Source: Verrucomicrobiota bacterium
GTDB taxonomy: Bacteria > Verrucomicrobiota > Verrucomicrobiia > Verrucomicrobiales > DEV007
Direction of reading: 5' to 3'
Length of the DNA: 64,000 bases
NCBI GenBank assembly: GCA_020630975.1
Contig: JAHDID010000012.1
Location: forward strand, 23,216-87,215
Below are positions 27,198 through 35,847 of this stretch, in pieces. Positions within the stretch are counted from its first letter, which is position 1. Each line of letters begins with the position of its first letter. The notes beneath the pieces are model-generated. The model had not been told where the DNA came from. It was given only the letters and a program-made list of their open reading frames with translations, and ran no database searches. Made by a program: the position numbers and the translations under genes.

Positions 27198-29747
27198 ATG
27201 CGTTTTGGAGTACTGCTTGTTCTGGCTTGTTCGTTTGTCGCGATAGGGGGCTTTTCTCAGGAGGAGAAGCCAAAATCTGAAGACAAACCCCAACCCAAGC
27301 CGAAACCGAAGGCCAAAGTCGTGGGCTTTTCGACTCCTGCTTTAGAGCTGCCTTCAGCTCCGCTTCAATTATCCAAGCCGGGCAAGCAATTGGATCTGCC
27401 GGCTGCTGTCGCTGCCCCAAATGATCGGATATGGGTCGGCTATCTGGAGTGGAATGGGCAGAGTGACGCGCTAAGGCTGGCTGAGCAGACGGAGGATGGC
27501 CTGGCGGATGTGGCGACTCTCGTCGAGGACGGCCTCCTGCACCAGCCGACACTGGCGGTGGATGGCTCAGGCACAGTCTGGTGCATCTATGGTGAGACGA
27601 ATGTCGAGGATGATACGGTGAATCTGCTAGCTCTACCTTGGACGGCTGAGGGTGGGGTTGGTGAAGCAGTGGTATTGGCCGATAGTGATGCGAGCGAGGC
27701 CTTTGCCCAAGCCAGAACCGATGCCGAGGGTCGAGTCTGGGTGACGTGGCAGTCGTTGCGAGCCGGTGAGGGCGATATCTACGCTCGCTACTACGAGGAT
27801 GGCCGATGGTCTGAGGAACTGGCAGTGTGCATCCAGCCAGGCGGAGAGTGGGAGCCAAGTATCGCCTGTGTCGGAGGCGATGCCTGGATACTCTACGATA
27901 GCTCGCGAGGTGGGGAGTTTAATCTCTATCTCGCAAAGGTATCGTCGGATGGGACTGTCGAGGAAGTGCCAATCGCCCATAGCGAGCACCTGGAGGCACG
28001 TGGATCGCTGGCTGCTGCTGCAGATGGATCGGGCCTGTGGATCGCTGCAGAGCGTGGCAAACGCCGATGGGGGCTGGATGCTAGAGGACATGGTAATGCG
28101 ACAGGTATCAATGCCGGGAAGAGCATTCTTTTTGGCAAATATGACTTTGCCACACAGCGCTTCACCGAGATACCGATGGGCACCGCAGGTGAGGCCGGTA
28201 ACCCCGTGAATGTACCCGTGGTGGGTGTGGGTAGGGATGGCAATCCGTGGGTAGCGTATCGGTACTTCAAATCTGCTTTATGGCGTATCGCCCTGTCTGC
28301 CTATCGGCAGGACTCGGAGACATGGAGTGCCCGGCGGCGACTGGAGAACAGTAGCTATGGGCAGGATCGATTAGCGATGTTTTTGCCACCCGTAGGCGAT
28401 GGCGATGCACGGTTTTGTTGGGCATCGGATCAGCGACTGCACAAAGCGCACCAGACGGCTTCTGTGTTTTTGGCAGAGTTGCCTGCATCCACATCGCTGC
28501 CCGAGGCGACGCCGCCAAAGGCAAAAAAGCCGCAGGATGCAGTCGATTACCCGCTATCGCAAAACACCCCGGAGCGACCAGCCGACGATCGCCATACCTG
28601 GCAGGTGGATGGCAAGAGCTATGGCCTCTACTGGGGGGATGTACATCGCCATACCGATGTGTCGAACTGCCGCACTGGCTACGATGGCTGCATCATGGAT
28701 CATTTCCGCTACGCCTACGATCTGGCGAAGATCGACTGGTTGGGCACCTCGGACCATACTGATATCGGCAAGATCTATCACCCCTACGAGTGGTGGCACA
28801 ATCAACGCATGCACGATGCTCTGCATAGCCCTGGCCGGTTCAATACGGTCTACGTCTACGAGCGCGAGCAGCGCTGGCCATGGGGGCACCGGAATGTGGT
28901 CTTTTCCCAGCGCGGCGGGCCAATTGTCTACATCAAGCGTACCACTTACCGAAACTCTCCGTGGCAGTCCCAGTATCCGGTAAAGGCGGGGTTGAATGAA
29001 ATCCAGCCAACAGAGCTGTGGGATCTGCTAGCAGGGCTGGATCAGCCAGTGGCAGTGATCAGCCACACAGGGGCGACTGGCATGGGCACCGACTGGGGCA
29101 AATATGAGACCGGTATCGATCATCGTGTCGAGAATGTGGTCGAGATCTTTCAGGCAGCTCGTGTCTCCTACGAGGGTGCCGGTGCTCCGCAGCCAACGGC
29201 TGGGATGAAGGACGGCCAGGCCTACACCATCAATGGCGATGCCAAAGCCACGGCACCAGAGCCGATCATGGATTTTGGTAAATTCAGCGGTGGAACGTAT
29301 CAAAACGCCCTCGATCTCGGGCGTCAGCTGGGAGTCTTTACCAGCTCAGATCACATCGCCCAGCACACTAGCTATGGCGGCGTGTATTGCGAGGAGTTCA
29401 CTCGAGAGGGTATCATCGAGGCGCTGAAGCAGCGTCGGACCATCGCCGCGACGGATCGGATTTATCTGAATTTCACCGCGAATGACCAGCCTCTGGGCTC
29501 GATTTTTGAATCAGGAGAAGATGCCAAGCTGTGGTTCCGCGTCGATGGCACAGCTCCGATCAAGCGCATCACCATCGTTCGGAATGAGAAAGACTGGAAG
29601 GAGTATCACGATCTGGAGGCTAAGCAGTTTGAGACCGAGATCGTAGATACTGAGATGCTAGACGGGGAGAACCGGTATTATGTGAGAGTGGTGCAGGCCG
29701 ATGGTAATATGGCTTGGTCTTCGCCCATCTGGATCACTAGGAAGTAG
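27198..29747 (+). CDS. Exported DUF3604 protein with beta-propeller-like N-terminal half
   Basis: 849 aa with signal peptide (VLLVLACSFVAIGGFS), then a Lys-Pro-rich linker. The N-terminal half (about 60-410) has repeated W.....G..W.....SRGG strands resembling a beta-propeller. The C-terminal half is DUF3604, a PHP-like metallohydrolase domain, with GLYWGDVHRHTDVS (His483, His485), TSDHTDIG, an AVISHTGATG segment and SSDHIAQH. A C-terminal beta-sandwich (about 760-849) ends the protein. DUF3604 proteins are abundant in PVC genomes with uncharacterised hydrolase roles. It is probably periplasmic or secreted. Confidence 0.9.
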   Translation: MRFGVLLVLACSFVAIGGFSQEEKPKSEDKPQPKPKPKAKVVGFSTPALELPSAPLQLSKPGKQLDLPAAVAAPNDRIWVGYLEWNGQSDALRLAEQTEDGLADVATLVEDGLLHQPTLAVDGSGTVWCIYGETNVEDDTVNLLALPWTAEGGVGEAVVLADSDASEAFAQARTDAEGRVWVTWQSLRAGEGDIYARYYEDGRWSEELAVCIQPGGEWEPSIACVGGDAWILYDSSRGGEFNLYLAKVSSDGTVEEVPIAHSEHLEARGSLAAAADGSGLWIAAERGKRRWGLDARGHGNATGINAGKSILFGKYDFATQRFTEIPMGTAGEAGNPVNVPVVGVGRDGNPWVAYRYFKSALWRIALSAYRQDSETWSARRRLENSSYGQDRLAMFLPPVGDGDARFCWASDQRLHKAHQTASVFLAELPASTSLPEATPPKAKKPQDAVDYPLSQNTPERPADDRHTWQVDGKSYGLYWGDVHRHTDVSNCRTGYDGCIMDHFRYAYDLAKIDWLGTSDHTDIGKIYHPYEWWHNQRMHDALHSPGRFNTVYVYEREQRWPWGHRNVVFSQRGGPIVYIKRTTYRNSPWQSQYPVKAGLNEIQPTELWDLLAGLDQPVAVISHTGATGMGTDWGKYETGIDHRVENVVEIFQAARVSYEGAGAPQPTAGMKDGQAYTINGDAKATAPEPIMDFGKFSGGTYQNALDLGRQLGVFTSSDHIAQHTSYGGVYCEEFTREGIIEALKQRRTIAATDRIYLNFTANDQPLGSIFESGEDAKLWFRVDGTAPIKRITIVRNEKDWKEYHDLEAKQFETEIVDTEMLDGENRYYVRVVQADGNMAWSSPIWITRK

Positions 29748-29824
29748 GAATAGATTTTTATGAGTTTAGATTTTGAAATTTGATTTCTGGAGTCAAATTT
29801 GGAAATCCATGCTAATCCCTTTAA

Positions 29825-29897
29825 ATCCATGTTCAATCCATGCCTGATAGCAAAGCCTGAGAATTTTTACATGGATTTGGACGGATTGAACATGGAT
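29825..29897. repeat. Long inverted repeat with 15-bp perfect arms
   Basis: ATCCATGTTCAATCC (29825-29839) is the exact complement of GGATTGAACATGGAT (29883-29897). Further ATCCATG/CATGGAT words surround and fill the loop (29813 onward and 29870 onward). It occupies most of the 29748-30025 spacer, which is otherwise gene-free and AT-rich. Confidence 0.7.
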
Positions 29898-30025
29898 GAT
29901 ACGGATTATTTCTGGAGCCTTCGGCTCGCTATATGATTTCGGTTTTGAAGGAGAAAATTAATAAAGAGTTGCAGCTAGCGCGTAGCGAGTGGATATCGCT
30001 ACCCTTGTATCGTTGGGCAGGGCTG

Positions 30026-30553
30026 ATGAAACTCCACTCGCTGGCGCTCGCCGCCACTTTTCTCTGCTTGTTGTCTACCGGTGTAGCGAATGCCCACAAG
30101 GTGTCGGCTGCGTCGGTTGTGATCTTTCTGGATACTGAGCAGGAGGTGCCTGGGTATCGGCTGTCGCTGGCGATGGAGGTGGAGTCGTCTGGCGATGAAG
30201 TACTGGATGATCAGATCAGCCCGGAGGATGCGGCACGGATCTTTGTGGAGCAGCATCTGCAGCTGATCATCGATGACGAGGAGCAGCCTCAGGATCTGAA
30301 AGTGACTCTTGAGAGCCAGTCGGATGAGGGCACCCCAGAGGAGCTACAAAAGATGGCAGCTGTGGTGGAGTGGAAGGCCCCGCTCCCAGAGGGGGCTGAG
30401 AAGCTCTGGCTGTTCCTAAAAGAGACAGCTGATCTATCGATCGTGATCGCGACTGTGCGAAATGGCAAAACCGAGCGCCGCATGCAGGTGCTTTTCCCGG
30501 GAGAGATCAGCCGAGTGGCTGCGCTACAGCCTGAGCCAGAATCGGCTCAGTGA
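30026..30553 (+). CDS. Exported hypothetical protein, 175 aa
   Basis: The frame is open from 29933, but ATG 30026 gives a classical signal peptide (LHSLALAATFLCLLSTGVANA) cleaved before HKVSA. The mature part is an acidic beta-rich domain (VVIFLDTEQEVPGYRLSLAMEVES, ADLSIVIATVRNGKTERR) with no recognised catalytic motif. A His immediately after the predicted cleavage site is notable, because mature N-terminal His occurs in some copper-binding secreted proteins. That is only a suggestion here. Convergent with the next gene. Confidence 0.7.
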   Translation: MKLHSLALAATFLCLLSTGVANAHKVSAASVVIFLDTEQEVPGYRLSLAMEVESSGDEVLDDQISPEDAARIFVEQHLQLIIDDEEQPQDLKVTLESQSDEGTPEELQKMAAVVEWKAPLPEGAEKLWLFLKETADLSIVIATVRNGKTERRMQVLFPGEISRVAALQPEPESAQ

Positions 30554-30590
30554 TTGTTTAGGCAAAACGGTGTCCTAACTGTTTAAAGGC

Positions 30591-31481
30591 TTAGCGACCG
30601 CCCTGCATGGCTTCGCGCATCATGGCCTGGATTTTTGCCTCTTCGGCCGCTTTTTTCTGTGCAGCGCGCATCTGAGCTTCGTAGTCACGCTTGGCCTGAG
30701 CCATTTTGCGCTTGTGGGAAGCCTCTTGGGCGCGCATCTCACGGACGATCTGGTCGGCGGCACTGGTCGAGCGAGATTGCACATCGTTCCAAGAGTTGTA
30801 GACGATGGTGTCGCCCTCTTTGCGAGGTGCCTGAGCTGGACCTGTATTGGTCTGGTTTGGAGTGGTGAATTTGAAGTTATTGGTCTCGCCACCTCCAGAA
30901 GGGCGCAGGGTGCCATTATCGTTCACGAGTACTGCTGCATTTGATGTGTCGACGGGTGCGGTAGTGGGGACTGCTTTTTCTTTCTTCCAAGGAAGCTTAG
31001 GTTTGGGAAGAGTCAGCCGGCGTTCTTTCTTAGGCTCAGGCAGGCCTGCTCCACTGGCGGTAGCTTCGTTCATGGCGGCATCTGCTGGAGCGGGCTCGGC
31101 GGAAGCGATTACTGGTGCAGGAGCTGGTGGTGGGGTGGATGCGACTGGCTTTGCTGGTTTAGCAGGCTTTGGTGCATCTGGCACATCAAAGACCGGTGTG
31201 TCAGCCTCGGGGTAGGCTGCAGGTGGTGCAGTAGGAGTGGGGGCTGCTGCACTGCGCTTGCTCTTATCGACTCGGAATTTGCTGAACAGACCTCCGCCGG
31301 ATTTTGGCTTTTCAGAAGGTTCCTCTGCGGTCTCTACCTTCACTCCATCGCGGATCACATAGGAAGTCTCTTTGACCTCAGCAGGCTTACCACCTTTAAA
31401 AATGGCATTGCCTTGGGCAGAGGCGGTGGATGTCAGGCCTATGGCCGCGAAGATCAGGGGTAGAAAACGAGTCAGCATCAT
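30591..31481 (-). CDS. Exported Pro/Ala/Lys-rich hypothetical protein with C-terminal coiled coil
   Basis: About 296 aa from the first of two adjacent ATGs at 31481/31478; the frame is open to 31517. The signal peptide is LTRFLPLIFAAIGLTSTASA. The middle is low complexity, rich in Pro, Ala and Lys (APTPTAPPAAYPEA, TLPKPKLPWKKEK). The last about 60 residues are a charged helix (VREMRAQEASHKRKMAQAKR) ending in MQGGR. It resembles periplasmic linker or envelope-spanning proteins, but no family is assigned. The coding frame is convincing from the signal peptide and composition. Confidence 0.7.
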   Translation of the reverse strand: MMLTRFLPLIFAAIGLTSTASAQGNAIFKGGKPAEVKETSYVIRDGVKVETAEEPSEKPKSGGGLFSKFRVDKSKRSAAAPTPTAPPAAYPEADTPVFDVPDAPKPAKPAKPVASTPPPAPAPVIASAEPAPADAAMNEATASGAGLPEPKKERRLTLPKPKLPWKKEKAVPTTAPVDTSNAAVLVNDNGTLRPSGGGETNNFKFTTPNQTNTGPAQAPRKEGDTIVYNSWNDVQSRSTSAADQIVREMRAQEASHKRKMAQAKRDYEAQMRAAQKKAAEEAKIQAMMREAMQGGR

Positions 31482-31651
31482 TGTCGAGAAGTGGTAAAAG
31501 CTTTGGCAGATTAGCACAGGGCAATGGCAAAAATCAACCCTACACCATGACTCTCACGCGCTGAAAGGTAGTTTATTAGGGGATTTTTCCGAGAATCGCG
31601 GCAGAGAACTTCCTGGTTGATATGAGTCCAGCCTGCACCCATCATCCCAGC

Positions 31652-32008
31652 ATGGCAAAAGTCACCATCTACCACAATCCTCACTGAGGCTCTTCGAAGA
31701 ATGCTCTCGCGGTCGCGGATGAGCTGGGTGTCGACTATGAAGTCGTGCTTTACATGAAAACTCCACCCGATCGCGAGGCGCTGCAGGCGATCGTGGACGG
31801 TCTGGAGGACCCCGTAGAGGATCTGGTGAGAAAAGATTCGGTATTTAAAAAACTCGAACTCAATCCTGATGACTTTGTCGGCAATGCCGAGGCAGTGATC
31901 GACATTCTGCTGCAGAAAAAAGCTCTGCTGCAGCGTCCGGTCGTGGTGAAGGGGAAGAAAGCCATCATTGGCCGTCCCAAAACTCGGATCGCTGAGCTGC
32001 TAGGATAG
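31652..32008 (+). CDS. arsC: ArsC-family arsenate reductase with in-frame TGA (selenocysteine) at the catalytic position
   Basis: Read from ATG 31652 (an in-frame ATG also exists at 31622), this is a full-length 118-aa glutaredoxin-dependent ArsC protein. Codon 12, at 31685-31687, is TGA exactly where the catalytic Cys12 of plasmid R773 ArsC lies: YHNPH-U-GSSKN. All other catalytic residues are kept: His8, Arg60 (LVRKD), Arg95 (LLQRPVVV) and Arg108 (IIGRP). Their numbering is identical or within one of R773 (His8, Arg60, Arg94, Arg107). The frame after TGA is intact to TAG 32006-32008, and a hairpin with a GGUC loop follows the TGA. I read it as a selenoprotein. A nonsense-mutated gene is the alternative, and Sec machinery is not in this window. 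Confidence 0.8.
31703..31724 (+). promoter_or_regulatory. Candidate bacterial SECIS hairpin
   Basis: GCTC (31703-31706) pairs with GAGC (31721-31724), and CGC (31708-31710) pairs with GCG (31715-31717), leaving the apical loop GGUC (31711-31714) with small internal bulges. The loop guanines lie 24-25 nt after the TGA, inside the 16-37 nt window described for bacterial SECIS elements. A GGUC loop resembles the GGUCU loop of E. coli fdhF. The short, bulged stem makes this suggestive rather than certain. Confidence 0.5.
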
Positions 32009-32020
32009 TTATCTGGCCGC

Positions 32021-33733
32021 CTACCTAGAGTGATCAGGTGTCAGCTCGACTTTAGAAGACCCTTCGACTGTTCGGTTGCGATTGTCGATCGAGCGGTACT
32101 CGAAGGAGTCCGAGGATGGCACTGCGATCTGCTCAAGGTCGAAGGTCATATTGTGAGAGCCTGGACCTGCATCATTGAGGCTGCCGACTCGGATCGTTTT
32201 GGTGGTGAATTTATCACTGGGGATGGTGCCATCGGCTTGGAAACCGAGATCTTTCAAGCCCATGCCGCTGATGCGATCGTAGCCACCGCCAGTGTTCATC
32301 TTATTGGTGGGACCGCCTTTTCCAGGGATCACTTGTTGGCCTGCCCAGGTGGCTACCACCTCTGTCGAATTTGGTTTGATCACGACTGAGAAAGACATAG
32401 GCGATGCGTCCACCCATGGGCGGTAGCGTAGACCTCTGTTTTGGTAGGCATCACCCTGAGTGACGACGTAGTCGATTTTGTCATCGCCATTGAGATCGAT
32501 AGCGATCGAGTCGTCGTAAGTACCGCCGATATTCAGCTCGAAGGCGAGTTGGTTGCCCGGGAGTTTTTTGCCTTTCATACCATTGAAGTAGAGGGCTCGA
32601 GCATCGTAGCGCTGGTCGAGATTGGCAGTGGTGCTCACCTCTGGGTCTAGCCATTGCACGTTGTCTGCCACTTTGATCTGGGAGCTGTACTCCACGAGTG
32701 TCGCGTCGAAGTCCACAGTGCCATCATCATTGAGCGTGACCACCGCACCGCTATCTAGAGTAAGCGCCTGTCCGGGTGAGATTTTTTGCCATTCGCCGCC
32801 TGCTTTTAAGTGAGTGATACGTAGATCGTCTCCGCCATCGTTTGCCAGCACATCTAGGCCGTCGGTATCTCCGACTGATACTTCATACTCATCGTCACTA
32901 GCGAATGGGTTGGAACCTACGAGACCGAGAGAAACTCGTCGAGTGATCTCCTCCCCCTTGCTATTGGTAAAGGTGACATCAAATTCTTCGTCAGCCTTTT
33001 TGCCATGGTCTAGAGCGGCTAGGTCTTTGCTCGCCTCGTAGAGAAATTTTCCGTTGCCGAGCGAGGCTAGTTCGGAACCACTCTCCAGCTTGTTTATGGA
33101 TTTGACATCCTGACCATTGATCTTTGTCACTCTCGCGAAGTCGTCGCCTTCGTAGTCTTTAGCTAAGTTGAGTTTGGTAAAAGTGGAGCTGTCGGCCCGT
33201 TCATTACCCTCTTCTGAGAAAGAACTGGCTGAGCGGTAGTCTGGGCGCCAGTTAAGAGCAGCTAAGTCTTGAGTTTCTTCATTGCTGTCTCCATCCAGTG
33301 CTACAGGTATGGGGTCGGAGGCGAATAGCCCTGTTCCATCTAGTCCATCTACGCCGGTGAAAGCAAGATTGCCATTGGGGTCAAAGACTAAGAACTCACT
33401 GGCAGCGACCTGGTCTTTGATCGATAGGCCAGGTACTTGAAACACCTCTCCTGCGAATATACTATCGGCGGCGCCTTCTTTTCCCTCCACCATGGCGCGT
33501 ATGGTCGCCAGTTTATCATTTGTTGTATTAAACTGAATACCCGCAGCACTAGCTGCAGAAGCAATGTTAGCGATCTGCTTGGCGTTGGCCATTGCCGCGT
33601 TTTTTCGAGAGGTCTTATTGACCTTGGTAATCGATGGGACTGCTATCGCTGCAATCACGCCAATCACCGCAATTACGATGAGCATCTCGACTAACGAGAA
33701 TCCAAGGCGTTTTGTTGGGTTAGTTGCCTGCAT
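32021..33733 (-). CDS. Giant type IV pilin-like protein (pseudopilin), 570 aa
   Basis: The prepilin signature is KRLGFSLVEMLIVIAVIGVI (cleavage before Phe12), with Glu at +5 and a hydrophobic N-helix. Ordinary pseudopilins are 130-250 aa. Residues about 30-260 are shared with the neighbouring pilin gene (IQFNTTNDKLATIRAMVEG, FDPNGNLAFTGVDG). The remaining about 300 residues are unique: a VCBS/Ig-like segment (DDEYEVSVGDTDGLDVLAND) and a beta-rich module (SIAIDLNGDDKIDYVVTQGD). Exported by a type II secretion or type IV pilus system not present here. The C-terminal module may bind surfaces or glycans. Confidence 0.85.
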   Translation of the reverse strand: MQATNPTKRLGFSLVEMLIVIAVIGVIAAIAVPSITKVNKTSRKNAAMANAKQIANIASAASAAGIQFNTTNDKLATIRAMVEGKEGAADSIFAGEVFQVPGLSIKDQVAASEFLVFDPNGNLAFTGVDGLDGTGLFASDPIPVALDGDSNEETQDLAALNWRPDYRSASSFSEEGNERADSSTFTKLNLAKDYEGDDFARVTKINGQDVKSINKLESGSELASLGNGKFLYEASKDLAALDHGKKADEEFDVTFTNSKGEEITRRVSLGLVGSNPFASDDEYEVSVGDTDGLDVLANDGGDDLRITHLKAGGEWQKISPGQALTLDSGAVVTLNDDGTVDFDATLVEYSSQIKVADNVQWLDPEVSTTANLDQRYDARALYFNGMKGKKLPGNQLAFELNIGGTYDDSIAIDLNGDDKIDYVVTQGDAYQNRGLRYRPWVDASPMSFSVVIKPNSTEVVATWAGQQVIPGKGGPTNKMNTGGGYDRISGMGLKDLGFQADGTIPSDKFTTKTIRVGSLNDAGPGSHNMTFDLEQIAVPSSDSFEYRSIDNRNRTVEGSSKVELTPDHSR

Positions 33734-33794
33734 ATGATGTTAAGTTAGATTGTTCCTATACCAGTTGATTGATCGTGTAAGGGCAGGGATGCTC

Positions 33795-35570
33795 CTAGAA
33801 GAGTTTGACGTTATCTATATCAAAGTCGAGTAGCTTGCCTTCGGTGTGTGTGAATCGGATCGTCATCTGGCTCTCAGATGCGGTGAAGCCTATTTTTGTC
33901 TCGACCAATCCTTCTTTCTTATCTTGAGAGACTTCTTCGCTGAATACAGAGGAACCGCTGGAGTCTAGTACATCCAGCATCAAGCTTGCCTTTCCAAGGC
34001 CCCAGCGTATGCGAGTATCGAAAGTGAGGACATAAGTGGCACCGGGTTCTAGTATTACATCCTGACTGAGTGTCATACCAGTGGCGCTAGACCAGCCGCC
34101 GAGAGCGACGTATTGATTGCCATCGGAGGCGCGCGAGGTACTGCGGTGTAGACCGCCTCGGTTTGGTGGGCCGCCGATCGTCCAGTCAGCTGGGGCCACA
34201 TGGGGGCTACCCGACCAGATGCTATCTTGGAATGAGCCGTTTTTGATTCGGTCGATTTTTTCGGAGCTAGGTGCGAGGGTGACATTGTCGAGGTCGAGGT
34301 CGAGAGCCTTGCCCTCGGTATGTGTGAAATGCACTGTCATTTCTTCGGAAGATGCGACAAAATCGATATAGCGGTTTTGCTTACCTTCTGGCTTTTCGAT
34401 AAAGAATTCCTCCGATGCGGCTGCTTTACCATCGTCGCCCAGCATTTGGGCAAGGAGCCCGCCACGTCCTGATCCGTAGTGAATTGCCATGTCAAAGGCC
34501 AAGCGGTAAGTACTACCGACTTCGAGTTCTACTCCTTGACTTAGAGTCAGCCCTGTCCGGCTAGACCAGCCTCCCAGTGGCATATACTGTTCCCCATCAG
34601 AGGCTCTACCTGCACTGCGATGCAGGCCGCCACTGCCAGCAGGGCCTCCTAAGGTCCAGCCGACAGGAGTTTCCGTTCTGCCGCCTCTGTATGGCGAGTC
34701 CTCGAATGAACCATTCTGGAGCAGGCCATCCCCAGGTGCTGCCTGGGAACCCACTAACCCTAGGCTGATCACTTGTTCGGTTTCATTGCCCTCATCATCC
34801 ACGTAGGTAGCGGTGAAAGTATCGTTACTCTTCACACCAGCTTCCAGTCCTGCTAGCCCCTCGTTAGCTTCGTATAGGAATTTACCACCGCCTAGGCTCT
34901 GGAGTTTTGATCCACTGTTTAGTGTGTTAGTTGATTGCACGTCTTGGCCGTTGATCTTGGTTAGTCTCACATTCCCTTCACCTGCATAGTCGTTTAGCAG
35001 ATTGAGTTTAGTGAACTTGGAGGCATCAGCACGCTCATTGCCTTCTTCGGAGAATGAACTAGCAGATTGGTACTCAGGTCTCCAATTGAGGACCGAGGGG
35101 TCTTGTGATCTGTCGCTGCTAGTATTGCCGCCACCATTCAGAGCTACAGGGATCGGATTTTGAGAAATCACGGGGTTGCTATCGAAGCCATCGACTCCAG
35201 TGAAAGCCAGATTACCATTGGGGTCGAATTCTAGGAACTCGGCAGCTGCTAGCTGCTCTTTCACGGTCAGACCGGGAACTTGGAAGAGCTCGTCGGCAAA
35301 GATACTTTCAGCATCGCCCTTGCGGCCCTCTACCATAGCCCGGATTGTTCGCAGTTTATCGTTGGTAGTGTTGAACTGGACTCCGGCAGCGCTAGCTGCG
35401 GCGGCGACATTAGCGATCTGTTTGGCGTTAGCCATCGCGGTGCTTTTCCTGGAATTCTTGTTCACCTTCGAAATTGAGGGCACTGCTATCGCCGCGATGA
35501 CACCGATCACAGCAATGACGACTAGCATTTCAACAAGAGAAAATCCGGGGGATTTGCGGTAGTATCTCAT
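33795..35570 (-). CDS. Giant type IV pilin-like protein with duplicated C-terminal domain, 591 aa
   Basis: Prepilin motif SPGFSLVEMLVVIAVIGVI with cleavage before Phe10. The N-terminal about 280 residues are closely similar to the adjacent 32021-33733 product, so the two are tandem paralogs. The C-terminal part is different: two copies of a roughly 150-residue beta-sandwich (about 285-435 and 440-591). Each contains a GW.LGGP or DWTIGGP motif, GLHRS..RASDG.QY, LGGWSS.TG.TLSQ and FTHTEGK.LD.D.DN. This resembles secreted carbohydrate-binding-like or DUF642-type domains. The 61-bp gap allows co-transcription, with this gene first. Confidence 0.85.
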   Translation of the reverse strand: MRYYRKSPGFSLVEMLVVIAVIGVIAAIAVPSISKVNKNSRKSTAMANAKQIANVAAAASAAGVQFNTTNDKLRTIRAMVEGRKGDAESIFADELFQVPGLTVKEQLAAAEFLEFDPNGNLAFTGVDGFDSNPVISQNPIPVALNGGGNTSSDRSQDPSVLNWRPEYQSASSFSEEGNERADASKFTKLNLLNDYAGEGNVRLTKINGQDVQSTNTLNSGSKLQSLGGGKFLYEANEGLAGLEAGVKSNDTFTATYVDDEGNETEQVISLGLVGSQAAPGDGLLQNGSFEDSPYRGGRTETPVGWTLGGPAGSGGLHRSAGRASDGEQYMPLGGWSSRTGLTLSQGVELEVGSTYRLAFDMAIHYGSGRGGLLAQMLGDDGKAAASEEFFIEKPEGKQNRYIDFVASSEEMTVHFTHTEGKALDLDLDNVTLAPSSEKIDRIKNGSFQDSIWSGSPHVAPADWTIGGPPNRGGLHRSTSRASDGNQYVALGGWSSATGMTLSQDVILEPGATYVLTFDTRIRWGLGKASLMLDVLDSSGSSVFSEEVSQDKKEGLVETKIGFTASESQMTIRFTHTEGKLLDFDIDNVKLF

Positions 35571-35688
35571 AATTAGAAAGATTTAATATAATTTCCATAA
35601 TTATTATGTCAATTTTTGCGTGTTTATATGAGAGTGCCTAATAGTTAGGAATTGTTTATGATAATCTGTTCATGATTATCTGTAGATC
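35571..35688. promoter_or_regulatory. AT-rich upstream region of the pilin pair
   Basis: Very AT-rich compared with the surroundings, with TTATGATAATCTGTTCATGATTA-like palindromic stretches (ATGATAATC / CATGATTATC near 35658-35680). It lies directly upstream of the minus-strand pilin genes and is their likely promoter region. No specific sites can be assigned. Confidence 0.35.
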
Positions 35689-35835
35689 TCACGCATTCAG
35701 AAGCAGACCTTGGTTCACAATCCAATAAGGAGCGTTGACTAGTAGCACTAGGTAATCGATATCCTGACTGGTTTGGTAGGCAATCGGGTTAACCACACCG
35801 CCTCGCTGCCTCCAGTAAGTGGCCGGGAAAGGCGG
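35689..35835 (-). pseudogene. Possible C-terminal remnant of an unknown gene
   Basis: A 49-codon minus-strand frame is open from a TAA at 35836-35838 to a TGA at 35689-35691. It has a protein-like composition (YWRQRGGVVNPIAYQTSQ, then DYLVLLVNAPYWIVNQGLL) but no start codon. It looks like the end of a degraded gene. The family is not recognised, and chance openness cannot be ruled out at this length. Confidence 0.3.
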
Positions 35836-35847
35836 TTATCTTTCTCG

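Noticed and set aside
27127-27858. 243-codon ORF antisense to the DUF3604 gene
   Set aside because: Pro/His/Arg-rich shadow frame with no domain; the plus-strand protein is clearly the real gene.
31745-32008. A short gene starting at GTG 31745
   Set aside because: It would begin inside the ArsC domain. Reading through the TGA at 31685 restores the complete N-terminus of the family, so the longer gene is preferred.
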